Position numbers and translations under genes: made by a program
Origin: Bin125 sp026705025
GTDB taxonomy: Bacteria; Chloroflexota; Dehalococcoidia; Bin125
Assembly (NCBI GenBank): GCA_026705025.1
Contig: JAPPBN010000004.1
Location: 1 to 64,000 of the forward strand
DNA length: 64,000 nucleotides
Direction of reading: 5' to 3'
Notes under the pieces: generated by a model
The model's input: the letters and a program-made list of their open reading frames with translations, nothing else
Databases searched by the model: none
What the model was told of the DNA's origin: nothing
Part shown: in pieces, positions 33,933 to 43,619 of the stretch
Position numbering within the stretch: the stretch's first letter is position 1
Layout: each line of letters begins with the position of its first letter

Positions 33933-35282
33933 ATGACTACCCTCGACGCCGACCTGAACGCGCCGCCCAGCGAGCACCAGCACGTCCTCAACGCCTGCCG
34001 CGAGCACGACGTCCGCTTCGTCCGGCTCTGGTTCACCGACCTGCTGGGGCAACTGAAGTCGGTCGCGATCACGATCGACGAACTGCCGGCCGCGTTAGAG
34101 AAAGGCGTCGAGTTCGACGGCGCCTCGATCGAGGGATTCGCCCGGCACGACGAGTCGGACATGGTCGCGCTGCCGGACCCCGACACATTCGTCGTGCTGC
34201 CCTGGAGACCCCAGCAACACCGCGTTGCGCGGATGATCTGCGACATTCATCGCCGCAATGGCGACCCGTTCGAAGGCGACCCTCGCCGGGTGCTGCGACG
34301 CCAGCTCGAGTCGGCCCAGCAACGCGGCTACACCTTCTACGTCGCCCCGCAGATCGAGTACTTCTACTTCCGCGCGCCCGACGACCCCTCGCCGCTGGAC
34401 TCCGGCGGCTACTTCGACCTCTCGCCGCTCGACACCGCGACCGACCTGCGTCGCGAGACCGTCCTCACCCTGGAGGAAATGGGTATCGGCGTCGAATCCT
34501 CGCACCACGAGGCGGCGCCGTCGCAGCACGAGATCGACCTGCGCTACACCGACGCGCTGACCATGGCGGACCAGGTCATGACCACGCGCCTGGTCGTCAA
34601 GGAGGTCGCGATCAAGCAGGGCGTCCACGCCACCTTCATGCCCAAGCCGCTGAACGGCGTCAACGGCTCAGGGATGCACGTCTACCTCTCGCTCTGGGAC
34701 CACGAACAGAACCTCTTCTACGAGGAAGGCGGCCGGCTCTCCGAGATCGCGCGCTCCTTCCTCGCCGGCCTGCTCGCCTACACGCCCGAGTTCACGCTGA
34801 TCACCAACCAGTGGTCGAACAGCTACAAGCGCCTGGCGCCGGGCACGGAGGCGCCCGTCTACCTGACCTGGTCGCACGCCAACCAGTCCGACCTCGTCCG
34901 CATCCCCGAGTACGAGCCCGGTGACTCGGAGTCGACCAGGCTTGAGTATCGCGGCGCCGACTCCGCGACGAATCCCTATCTCGCCTTCTCGGCCTTCCTC
35001 GCCGCCGGACTGCGCGGCATCGATGAGGGACTGCTCCCGCCGCCGGCAGCCGAGGACAATGTCTTCGACCTCACCCCGGCGGAGCGCGCCGCCCGCGAGA
35101 TTATCGAGATGCCGACCACGCAGGGTCGCGCGATCGAGGCGTTCTCGAAGTCCGACCTGATGAAGAGTGTGCTCGGCGAGTACGTCTGGTCGACGGTGTT
35201 GCAGAACAAGCGGCTCGAGTGGGACGAGTACCGCTCGCAGGTGACCGACTACGAACTGAACCGCTACCTCGCGGTGCTCTAA
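33933..35282 (+). CDS. glnA: Glutamine synthetase, type I (alpha-like paralogue)
   Basis: 449 residues. The full active-site set is present: FDGASIEGFARHDESD, SSHHEAAPSQHEIDL, ATFMPKPLNGVNGSGMH and NSYKRLAPGTEAP. It is shorter than the upstream enzyme, and the adenylylation-site region reads NVFDLTPAE, with phenylalanine in place of tyrosine, so it cannot be regulated that way. That fits a GSI-alpha-like enzyme. No GTAAC repeat is seen in the 200 nt upstream, which is mostly palindromic repeat. The two paralogues may therefore be controlled differently. Other glutamine synthetase-like ligases (for example gamma-glutamylpolyamine synthetases) are less likely given the intact glutamate-site blocks. 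Confidence 0.92.
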   Translation: MTTLDADLNAPPSEHQHVLNACREHDVRFVRLWFTDLLGQLKSVAITIDELPAALEKGVEFDGASIEGFARHDESDMVALPDPDTFVVLPWRPQQHRVARMICDIHRRNGDPFEGDPRRVLRRQLESAQQRGYTFYVAPQIEYFYFRAPDDPSPLDSGGYFDLSPLDTATDLRRETVLTLEEMGIGVESSHHEAAPSQHEIDLRYTDALTMADQVMTTRLVVKEVAIKQGVHATFMPKPLNGVNGSGMHVYLSLWDHEQNLFYEEGGRLSEIARSFLAGLLAYTPEFTLITNQWSNSYKRLAPGTEAPVYLTWSHANQSDLVRIPEYEPGDSESTRLEYRGADSATNPYLAFSAFLAAGLRGIDEGLLPPPAAEDNVFDLTPAERAAREIIEMPTTQGRAIEAFSKSDLMKSVLGEYVWSTVLQNKRLEWDEYRSQVTDYELNRYLAVL

Positions 35283-35295
35283 CTGCCCGGGCCGC

Positions 35296-36318
35296 CTACA
35301 GAGGCTTGCGCGCCAGGAAACAGTAGAGCGGCGTGAAGATCCCGGTCTGACCGCCGGCGACGTAGGCCCTGGCCGTGCGATCCATCATGCTGATGACGCT
35401 CGCTGATCCGTCCGGAAGGATCCTCAGCCACTCGGCCAGGCGAGCCCCGGCGAGGAGCGCCTGGCGACCGAGGGGGCTCCTGCTAACGGAGCCGCGCCGC
35501 GTGCCGCGGTAACTCAGCATCGGCTGATACCAGGGCGTGCTGGCCCCGGGCTGCGCCAGGCCTTGATCCTGGCCTTCGACGAGTTCGAAGCCCACCGCCT
35601 CGAGCGCCCGGTTGACTTCTCCGGTCGTCGCGATCTCGCGGAGCGCGATTCCACGCTTCAGCTCCGCCTTGATCTCCTGATGCCGACTGTCTCCCGGATC
35701 GAACACGTCTGTCATGCACATTTCCTGACCCCAGAAGAGCGCGCCAGGCTTCAGGACGCGGAAAATCTCGGCGAACGCGCCCTCCTTGTCGGGCGCGTGA
35801 CAGGTCGATTCAATGGCGTAGGCGCGATCGAATGTGCCGTCCGCGATGGCGCTCATGTCCATGAAACTGGCGCCGAGATAGTCGACCATGTGGCCGATCT
35901 CCGCCTCTTCGTTGAGCGCCTTCGCACGGTTCAACTGGTGTTCATTGATGTTGACGCCGAGCACGTGAACGCCGGCCTCGCGTGCCACGCGGCGCATGGG
36001 GCCGCCGATGCCGCATCCGACATCAATGACCCGCATACCCGCTTCCAGTTCGAGGCTTTCGATGATCGATCGCTGGTGTCGAATCTGCGACTCTTCAAGG
36101 CTCAGGCGTGGTGAAAGCGGCGCGAAGTGCAGCGACTCGCTCCAGCCGAAGACCATGAACTCGGTGCAAATCTCGTAGTACTCCTTGACCAACTCGGCGT
36201 GATCAACCTCGCCACTCCCGTCGGTCGAGGATGCGCCTTCCACCCACTGTTGGTGTCGGGCGAGTTCCTTGTCGGGGAACGCAGCATTCAGTTGGCGTAG
36301 GAGCGAAAAGATACTCAT
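35296..36318 (-). CDS. Sterol 24-C-methyltransferase homologue (SMT/Erg6-like)
   Basis: 340-residue SAM-dependent methyltransferase. The core has motif I VIDVGCGIGGPMRRV at 97-111, and then the SMT-specific blocks: FGWSESLHFAP at 57-67, AIESTCHAPDKEG at 168-180, RVLKPGALFWGQE, CMTDVFDPGDSRHQEIK at 201-217 and PWYQPM at 262-267. The last 70 residues match the sterol methyltransferase C-terminal domain, ending GGQTGIFTPLYCFLARKP. In yeast Erg6 region I reads YEYGWG; here it is MVFGWS, so the substrate pocket differs. No sterol-synthesis genes are in the window. It lies 60 nt downstream of nuoN in the same direction, so read-through from the nuo operon is possible. Related methyltransferases (tocopherol, cycloartenol types) are the alternative; the C-terminal domain argues for SMT. 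Confidence 0.85.
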   Translation of the reverse strand: MSIFSLLRQLNAAFPDKELARHQQWVEGASSTDGSGEVDHAELVKEYYEICTEFMVFGWSESLHFAPLSPRLSLEESQIRHQRSIIESLELEAGMRVIDVGCGIGGPMRRVAREAGVHVLGVNINEHQLNRAKALNEEAEIGHMVDYLGASFMDMSAIADGTFDRAYAIESTCHAPDKEGAFAEIFRVLKPGALFWGQEMCMTDVFDPGDSRHQEIKAELKRGIALREIATTGEVNRALEAVGFELVEGQDQGLAQPGASTPWYQPMLSYRGTRRGSVSRSPLGRQALLAGARLAEWLRILPDGSASVISMMDRTARAYVAGGQTGIFTPLYCFLARKPL

Positions 36319-36378
36319 ACGATCGTCTTCGTGGGTATGACCGACTGTGCGAATCCGTCTATGGCTGAGATGTCGGGT

Positions 36379-37944
36379 CTACTGACCCACGACCGCTGCC
36401 GACATTGCCGCGGCCTGTTCGAATAGACCCTCGGTCGAACTGTGGATCACATCGAAGAGCGGTGTGGGGTACAGGCCGATGAACAGGACCCCCGCTACCA
36501 GCACGACCAGCGCTCCGGCCAGCGGACGTGAGACGTGGAACCGCTCGCGATCGGAGCCTTCGGGCTCGTAGAGGTACATCTGCTTGATCACCATCAAGTA
36601 GTAGTAGAGCGACACGAACGACGCCGTCACGCCAATCGCGCCGAGCCAGAGGAAGCCGTTGTTGAAGGCGGCCTGGAAGATGATGAACTTGGTCGCGAAT
36701 CCGGCGAACAGAGGCATGCCGGCCAGCGAGAACAATGCAGCGGCTATGGCAAACGCGAGGAAGGGTTGACGTTCAGCCAAGCCACGCAGATCGACAATGT
36801 CATCGCGCCCGGTCCGGTTGTAGAAGGCGATGATCGCCGCGAACACGGCGATGTTGGTTGTCACATATCCGATCAGATGCAGCACCAACGCCGAAGCGGC
36901 GTCTTGCGATTGAGTGATATTGGCCGCGTCGAGCGCGACGATACCCACGAGCAGATAACCCACCTGCGAGATCGACGAATACGCCATCAGCCGCTTGAAG
37001 TTGGTTTGCTGCAGCGCCATCAGGTTGCCGACGATCATCGTGACAGCGGCGAGAATGGCGACGAACCAGACCCACTCGGCGGCGGCAGGCAGGAAGGCCT
37101 CGGAGAAGAGACGCAGGAAGAAAGCGAAGGCCGCGGCCTTGCCACCGGCGCTGAGGAACGCGGTGATCGGCAGCGGAGCGCCCTGATAGGCGTCGGGCGT
37201 CCACTGGTGGAAGGGTACGGCCGAGACTTTGAAGCCCAGACCAGCGGTGATCAACACCAGACCGATCAACAGACCGGGCCGCGCGCCGTCGGGGTCGACG
37301 CCGCCGCTGCCGCCCGCGAACGAGGCGAGTTGCGCAGCGATGTTGCGCGTGCCTTCGACCACGTCGGGGCCGATTGCCGAGTAGGTGGTCGTTCCGGTGA
37401 CGCCGTAAATCAGCGAGATGCCGTAAAGCATGAGCGCCGACGAGAAGGCGCCGAGCAGCATGTACTTGAGCGAGCCCTCGTTGGAGAAGGGATTGAGCTT
37501 GTTGAAGCCGACCAGGATATAGAAGCTGAACGAGAGCAACTCGAGCGAGAGGTACGCAGTCAGCAGCTCGCGCGACGCGGCGAGCAGCATCATACCCAGG
37601 GTGGCAAAGACGATCAGGCCGTAGAACTCGGCGTGATTCTTGAGCCGATCGCCGGCGAACTGAACCGCCGCTAACACCGTGAAGAAGGCGATGCCGAGGA
37701 AGAAGACCCGGAAGAGGACAGTGAAGTGGTCGACTGCCAGCACCGTGCCGAAATCGTCGTTCGTGTTCCAATAGGCGACGGCCGTGACTATCGCGATGAT
37801 CGCCAGGCCGACGGCCGTGGCATAGCCGAACCACTTCTGATCGACGTTTCGGAAGGCCAATGCAGCGGCGATGATGACCACGGCCAGGCCGGCCATGACG
37901 AATTCGGGGATGATCAGCTGATATTCAAGATCCATCAGTGTCAC
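36379..37944 (-). CDS. nuoN: NADH-quinone oxidoreductase subunit N
   Basis: 521-residue proton-pumping membrane subunit of Complex I, antiporter-like, with about 14 helices. Family blocks include LELLSFSFYILVGFNK and VPFHQWTPDAYQGAPLPITAFLSAGGKAAAF (helices 7-8, with the conserved lysine). It is the last nuo gene; its GTG start overlaps the nuoM stop by 4 nt (GTGA), with an in-frame ATG 9 nt later as an alternative. Confidence 0.94.
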   Translation of the reverse strand: MTLMDLEYQLIIPEFVMAGLAVVIIAAALAFRNVDQKWFGYATAVGLAIIAIVTAVAYWNTNDDFGTVLAVDHFTVLFRVFFLGIAFFTVLAAVQFAGDRLKNHAEFYGLIVFATLGMMLLAASRELLTAYLSLELLSFSFYILVGFNKLNPFSNEGSLKYMLLGAFSSALMLYGISLIYGVTGTTTYSAIGPDVVEGTRNIAAQLASFAGGSGGVDPDGARPGLLIGLVLITAGLGFKVSAVPFHQWTPDAYQGAPLPITAFLSAGGKAAAFAFFLRLFSEAFLPAAAEWVWFVAILAAVTMIVGNLMALQQTNFKRLMAYSSISQVGYLLVGIVALDAANITQSQDAASALVLHLIGYVTTNIAVFAAIIAFYNRTGRDDIVDLRGLAERQPFLAFAIAAALFSLAGMPLFAGFATKFIIFQAAFNNGFLWLGAIGVTASFVSLYYYLMVIKQMYLYEPEGSDRERFHVSRPLAGALVVLVAGVLFIGLYPTPLFDVIHSSTEGLFEQAAAMSAAVVGQ

Positions 37945-39461
37945 CGTCCGGTCAGCGAACTGAGTGTGAACAGTCCGCCGATCTGATCAATGTTCGGCAG
38001 TTCCGCCACGGTCGGCGCGATCCGGTCGATGAACGGGTCGGGCCAGATGCCCATCGCGATGATCGGCGCGATCAGCACGATCGCTGCGGCGATCTCCCAG
38101 CGCGAGAGATCCTTGAGATTCTCCCAGCGAGGGTTGAAGGGGCCCAGCGCCGCGCGACCCATCAGCCGCAACACGTAGATCGCGGTGAGGGCGGCAGAGA
38201 GGATGCCGAGCGCGGCGAACAGCGGGAAGGTGTCGATCGTACCGACGAAGATGTGGAACTCGGCCACGAATCCCGACAATCCGGGTAAGCCGAGCGACGT
38301 CAGACCGGCGATGCCGAAGAAGATCACGAACAACGGCATCTTGCGCACCAGTCCGCCGAAGACGCGGATGTCCCTGGTATGCGCCTGGTCATAGAGTCCG
38401 CCGACCATGGCGAAGAAGAGGGCGGTCATCACACCGTGCGAGAACATCTGCAGCACCGCACCGTTGACGCCGATGTTGTTCATGGTCCCCAAGCCCATCA
38501 GGACAAAGCCCATATGGGACACGGATGAGTAGCCGATCACAAACTTGAGGTCGGTCTGGTGGATCGCCGAGATGGCGCCGTAGACGGCGGCGACGCCGCC
38601 CAGCACGAGCAAGACCGGCATCCAGAAGTCGGTGCCGGCGGGCAAAATCTCCATGCCCAGGCGAATGATGCCGAAGGCGCCCAGCTTCATCAGGACACCC
38701 GCGTGCAGCATCGAGACCGCCGTAGGCGCAGCCACGTGGCCGTCGGGCGACCAGGTATGGAAGGGGAACAGGCCGGCCAGGACGCCGCAGCCGATCATGA
38801 AGAAGGGGAAGAACGTGTTGGCGAAGCCGCGGCCGAACTCGATATCGCGCAGGACCGCCATGTCGAACGTGCCCGCGCCGGCCTCGGCGAAGACGGCGAA
38901 GATGCCGACAAAGATCAGCACCGAGCCGCCGACCAGCACCATGGTCAGCTTCATCGCGCCGTACTCTTTGTTGGTCGAGCCCCAGATCACGATCAGCAAG
39001 TACATCGGCAGCACGGCGAGCTCGTAGGCGAAGAACCAGAAGAACAGGTCCTGGCCGATGTAGACGCCGTAGACGCCGGTAAAGAGTGCCATGAAGAGGA
39101 TGAAGAAGTCCTTGACGCGGTGCGTGATCTTCCAGGAAACGAGCACACCGGCGAAGCCGACCAGACCGTTGAGCAGGACCATCGGCGCGGCAATGCCGTC
39201 GACGGCGAGATGCAGGGAGATGCCGTTCTCGCCGAGGAAGCCGATGTTCTCGATCCACGGGTACTGGAGGTTGAACTGGTAGCCGCCTTCGGCGAAGTCG
39301 TAGACGGCGAAGATCCAGATTGAGTCGATCAGCGTGGCGGTGGTCGCGACCAGGGCGATCCAGCGCACGACATTCGCGTGCCGCGAGGGCACGAGGATCG
39401 TGAGCAGCATCGCTGCGCCGGGGATCAGCAAGAGCAGGAGGAGTGCTTCGCCTGCGTCCAC
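37941..39461 (-). CDS. nuoM: NADH-quinone oxidoreductase subunit M
   Basis: 506-residue antiporter-like proton-pumping subunit. Typical are FFAYELAVLPMYLLIVIWG (conserved glutamate in helix 5), FPFHTWSPDGHVAAPTAVSMLHAGVLMKLGAFG and FVIGYSSVSHMGFVLMGLG. It lies between nuoL (31 nt upstream) and nuoN (overlapping). Confidence 0.95.
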   Translation of the reverse strand: MDAGEALLLLLLIPGAAMLLTILVPSRHANVVRWIALVATTATLIDSIWIFAVYDFAEGGYQFNLQYPWIENIGFLGENGISLHLAVDGIAAPMVLLNGLVGFAGVLVSWKITHRVKDFFILFMALFTGVYGVYIGQDLFFWFFAYELAVLPMYLLIVIWGSTNKEYGAMKLTMVLVGGSVLIFVGIFAVFAEAGAGTFDMAVLRDIEFGRGFANTFFPFFMIGCGVLAGLFPFHTWSPDGHVAAPTAVSMLHAGVLMKLGAFGIIRLGMEILPAGTDFWMPVLLVLGGVAAVYGAISAIHQTDLKFVIGYSSVSHMGFVLMGLGTMNNIGVNGAVLQMFSHGVMTALFFAMVGGLYDQAHTRDIRVFGGLVRKMPLFVIFFGIAGLTSLGLPGLSGFVAEFHIFVGTIDTFPLFAALGILSAALTAIYVLRLMGRAALGPFNPRWENLKDLSRWEIAAAIVLIAPIIAMGIWPDPFIDRIAPTVAELPNIDQIGGLFTLSSLTGR

Positions 39462-39492
39462 GCTGTGCGCCTCTCTCTTTCTGTTTCGCTCG

Positions 39493-41427
39493 CTATCCGC
39501 GCAGCAGGAAGGCGAGGCCGCCCGCGAGGGCGACGCCGACGACCATCAGCAGCGCGTAGTCGGGAATCCGTCCGGTGACGTGGTAGCGCAGCCAGTAGGC
39601 GGCGTAGCGCGTAGCGTCGGCCGGGGCGTTGATACCGGTGTCGTTGACGATCATGCGGTCGAACCAGGCGACGACCCGGGCCAGCGGCAGCATGGCGCGG
39701 TCGATGCCCCATTGGTAGGCCTCGTCGAAGTAGAACTTGTTCTCGACGACAGCGGCGAGCCGGGGTTGGAACTCGCGCACGGCCTTGGCGCGCTCCGAGT
39801 TCTTGCCCCAGAAGAACCACCAGGCGGTGAGGAAGCCCAGCAGCGAGACCGTGCCGGTGACGGCGGCGATCGAGTTGGAGAAGTGGAAGCTCTCAGGCTC
39901 GGGGAAATAGATGTAGCTGTTGATGCCGCCGGGGAAGCCGAGCGCGTCGCCGACCTGGTCGAAGGCGACGAAACCGACGAGGAAAGTGAGCACGGTGAGG
40001 AAGACAAGCGGGATCAGGATGGTCGGAGCAGCCTCGCGGGCACGGCGGATCACAGCAAGATCCTTGGGCGGACCGAAGAAGGTAATGATCACGAGCCGGG
40101 CCATGTAGAGGGCGGAGAGGAAGGCGGCCACGCCGAGCAGGATGGCGATTGCGGTGTTCGCGCCACCGATCGTGGCGAGGAAGATCTCATCCTTGGAGAA
40201 GAACCCGGAGAGCGGCGGGATGCCAGCCAGCGCGACTGAGGAGACGATGAAGGTCGAGGCAGTGACCGGCATGCGCCACCAGAGGCCGCCAAGCTTGCGC
40301 GCGTCCTGCTCCTCGGTCATGTGGATCACGGAGCCGGAGCCGAGGAAGAGGCACGCTTTGAAGAACGCATGGGTGAGCAGATGGAACATGGCAATGCCAA
40401 CGGCGCCGACCCCCAGGGCGACGAACATGAATCCGAGCTGCGACACAGTGGAGTAGGCGAGCACTCGCTTGATGTCGTTCTGAGCGAGGGCCATCATGCC
40501 GGCAAGAAGCGCAGTGGTCAGGCCGACGCCGAGCACGACGTTGGATGCGCCCGGCGTGACCTCGAAGACCGGCAGCAGGCGTGCGACCAGGTAGACGCCG
40601 GCGACAACCATGGTGGCGGCGTGAATCAGCGCGGAGACCGGCGTGGGACCTTCCATCGCGTCGGGCAGCCAGACGTGGAACGGCACCTGGGCCGATTTGC
40701 CTGCCGCGCCCAGGAAGAGCATCAGGGTTGAGAGCGTGAGGTAGCCGTCGCCCATGACCTGGGGCAAGTCGTTGACTCTGCCCGCCTCGGCGGCGGCGAT
40801 GATGTCGGAGATCTGGAACGACCCGGTCGCACGCCAGAAAAGGATGATGCCGATGAACAGGCCGACATCGCCGAGTCGCGTGGTGACGAACGCCTTCTTG
40901 GCCGCTTCGACCGCCGAGCGACGCTCGTAGTAGAAGCCGATCAACAGGAAGGAGCAGAGACCCACGCCTTCCCAGGCGACGAACATGAGCAACAGGTTGT
41001 CGGCCAGAACCAGGGTCAGCATCATCGCCACAAACAGCGAGAGCACGGCGAAGTACCACCAGTAACGCGGCTCGGGACGTCCGTGGTGACGTAGATAGTT
41101 GGTCGAATAGATGTTGACCATCAATGCCACGGTCGCCACGACGAAGACCATCACCATCGCGATCGAGTCGACGGTAAATCCAAGCCGCACGACGAAGCTG
41201 TCGAAGTTGATCCAATCGGTGCCGACGTTGCGTATTCCGCCGAGACCGGCGCCCAGCCAGTCGAGGTGCGACTCGAGCACGAAGAAAAAGAGCACGAACA
41301 CGGCCAGCGCCGCGCCGACCGAGATAAAGTCGCCGCCGCGCGGCAACTTGCGCCCGAAGAGGAACAGGACAACGAAGGAGATGGCCGGGATCGCCGGCAA
41401 TATCCATGCGTGGTCAGCCCAGATCAT
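39493..41427 (-). CDS. nuoL: NADH-quinone oxidoreductase subunit L
   Basis: 644-residue distal proton-pumping subunit. Blocks seen are FVAWEGVGLCSFLLIGFYYER, VPFHVWLPDAMEGPTPVSALIHAATMVVAGVYL and RVLAYSTVSQLGFMFVALG. The C-terminal lateral helix region is present (the end near DRMIVNDTGINAPADATRY and a final hydrophobic helix). It has the normal length for NuoL. It follows nuoK by 16 nt. Confidence 0.95.
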   Translation of the reverse strand: MIWADHAWILPAIPAISFVVLFLFGRKLPRGGDFISVGAALAVFVLFFFVLESHLDWLGAGLGGIRNVGTDWINFDSFVVRLGFTVDSIAMVMVFVVATVALMVNIYSTNYLRHHGRPEPRYWWYFAVLSLFVAMMLTLVLADNLLLMFVAWEGVGLCSFLLIGFYYERRSAVEAAKKAFVTTRLGDVGLFIGIILFWRATGSFQISDIIAAAEAGRVNDLPQVMGDGYLTLSTLMLFLGAAGKSAQVPFHVWLPDAMEGPTPVSALIHAATMVVAGVYLVARLLPVFEVTPGASNVVLGVGLTTALLAGMMALAQNDIKRVLAYSTVSQLGFMFVALGVGAVGIAMFHLLTHAFFKACLFLGSGSVIHMTEEQDARKLGGLWWRMPVTASTFIVSSVALAGIPPLSGFFSKDEIFLATIGGANTAIAILLGVAAFLSALYMARLVIITFFGPPKDLAVIRRAREAAPTILIPLVFLTVLTFLVGFVAFDQVGDALGFPGGINSYIYFPEPESFHFSNSIAAVTGTVSLLGFLTAWWFFWGKNSERAKAVREFQPRLAAVVENKFYFDEAYQWGIDRAMLPLARVVAWFDRMIVNDTGINAPADATRYAAYWLRYHVTGRIPDYALLMVVGVALAGGLAFLLRG

Positions 41428-41443
41428 CAGCGCACGCTCCCGC

Positions 41444-41758
41444 TTACCACTTGAGGAGATTCACTTCGTCGACGTTGGCGGTGGCCCGGTTGCGGAAGGT
41501 CCGCACGACGATGCCCAGCGCGAGCGCGACCTCTGCGGCCGCGATCACGATGATGAAGAAAGCGAAGACGATGCCGGTGATGTTGCCGAAGTCGACATGA
41601 CCGTAGACGGCAAAGGCCACCATGTTGAGCGACACTGCGTTGAGCATCAGCTCGACCGAGAGCAGGATCAACACCGCGTTCCGGCGTGTGAGCACGCCCA
41701 TGGCGCCGATGGCGAAGAGCACCGCGTTGACGACGAGGATGTGCTCGAGTGGCGGCAT
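41444..41758 (-). CDS. nuoK: NADH-quinone oxidoreductase subunit K
   Basis: 104-residue, three-helix subunit. The two conserved glutamates are visible in LLSVELMLNAVSLNM and IVIAAAEVALALGIVV. It overlaps nuoJ by one base. Its C-terminus ends EVNLLKW, as usual. Confidence 0.95.
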   Translation of the reverse strand: MPPLEHILVVNAVLFAIGAMGVLTRRNAVLILLSVELMLNAVSLNMVAFAVYGHVDFGNITGIVFAFFIIVIAAAEVALALGIVVRTFRNRATANVDEVNLLKW

Positions 41759-42276
41759 CAGTTGTCGTCCTCGTCAGGTGAGGCGAGCATGATTGCACCG
41801 TCGAGGGCTATCGAGAGCAGCACGCCGACGATGATGAAGGGGACGATCCAGAGGGTGAAGATGGCGTCGCCGATGGCTTGCAGGCCGACAGGCTCGAAGG
41901 CCGTTGAGGACTCCGATGTGGTCCAGGTCGTCGCGACGATGCCGCCGATCAGTGCAGCGAGCAGGCCGAGCGCGGCCGCGATGCCGAGCGGTCGGGAGCG
42001 ACCGAAGAGCGCCTGCGGGCGCTCGCGGGCGCGGGTAAGCATCAGCGCGAAGAGGATCAGGATGACGACCGCGGAGCCGTAGATCAGGAGTTGGACGAGG
42101 GCGATGAACTCGACCGTGAGGATCAGGTAGATGCCGGCGACGCCTGCCAGCGAGGCAATGAAGAAGAGCGCGGCGTAGACGATGTTGCCCGCAGTGACCA
42201 CACCAATCGCGGAGATCAGCATGACCACGGCCAGGATCCAGAACACCACCTGAGTCGCGGTGACGCCGTCCTCCAC
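41758..42276 (-). CDS. nuoJ: NADH-quinone oxidoreductase subunit J
   Basis: 172-residue five-helix subunit. VYAALFFIASLAGVAGIYLIL and EFIALVQLLIYGSAVVILILFALML (the pi-bulge helix 3 region) identify it. The gene directly upstream is nuoH, 33 nt away; in most genomes nuoI lies between the two. Confidence 0.94.
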   Translation of the reverse strand: MEDGVTATQVVFWILAVVMLISAIGVVTAGNIVYAALFFIASLAGVAGIYLILTVEFIALVQLLIYGSAVVILILFALMLTRARERPQALFGRSRPLGIAAALGLLAALIGGIVATTWTTSESSTAFEPVGLQAIGDAIFTLWIVPFIIVGVLLSIALDGAIMLASPDEDDN

Positions 42277-42309
42277 GCGGTTGCTCCTCTTCCTCTTCGA
42301 TCTGCTTCG

Positions 42310-43518
<1,209 letters not shown>

Positions 43519-43619
43519 TTAGCGCATCCCCGCTGGCTGTTGGCGCTGATCACGCAGGGTACACGCGATCCGGCTTACACCCATCCAGTGGGTACGGCTG
43601 TTGAGGAGCTGCAGCGACA

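Noticed and set aside
38559..39323. Long plus-strand open frames antisense to the nuo genes (also near 36535-37674 and 41111-42082)
   Set aside because: Their Asp/Glu/Gly/His-biased composition is the expected antisense image of hydrophobic helix codons, and the nuo genes on the other strand are unambiguous.
43519..43619. Possible frameshifted or short nuoI between nuoD and nuoH
   Set aside because: The 101-nt gap is far too short and contains no cysteine-rich ferredoxin motif in any frame.
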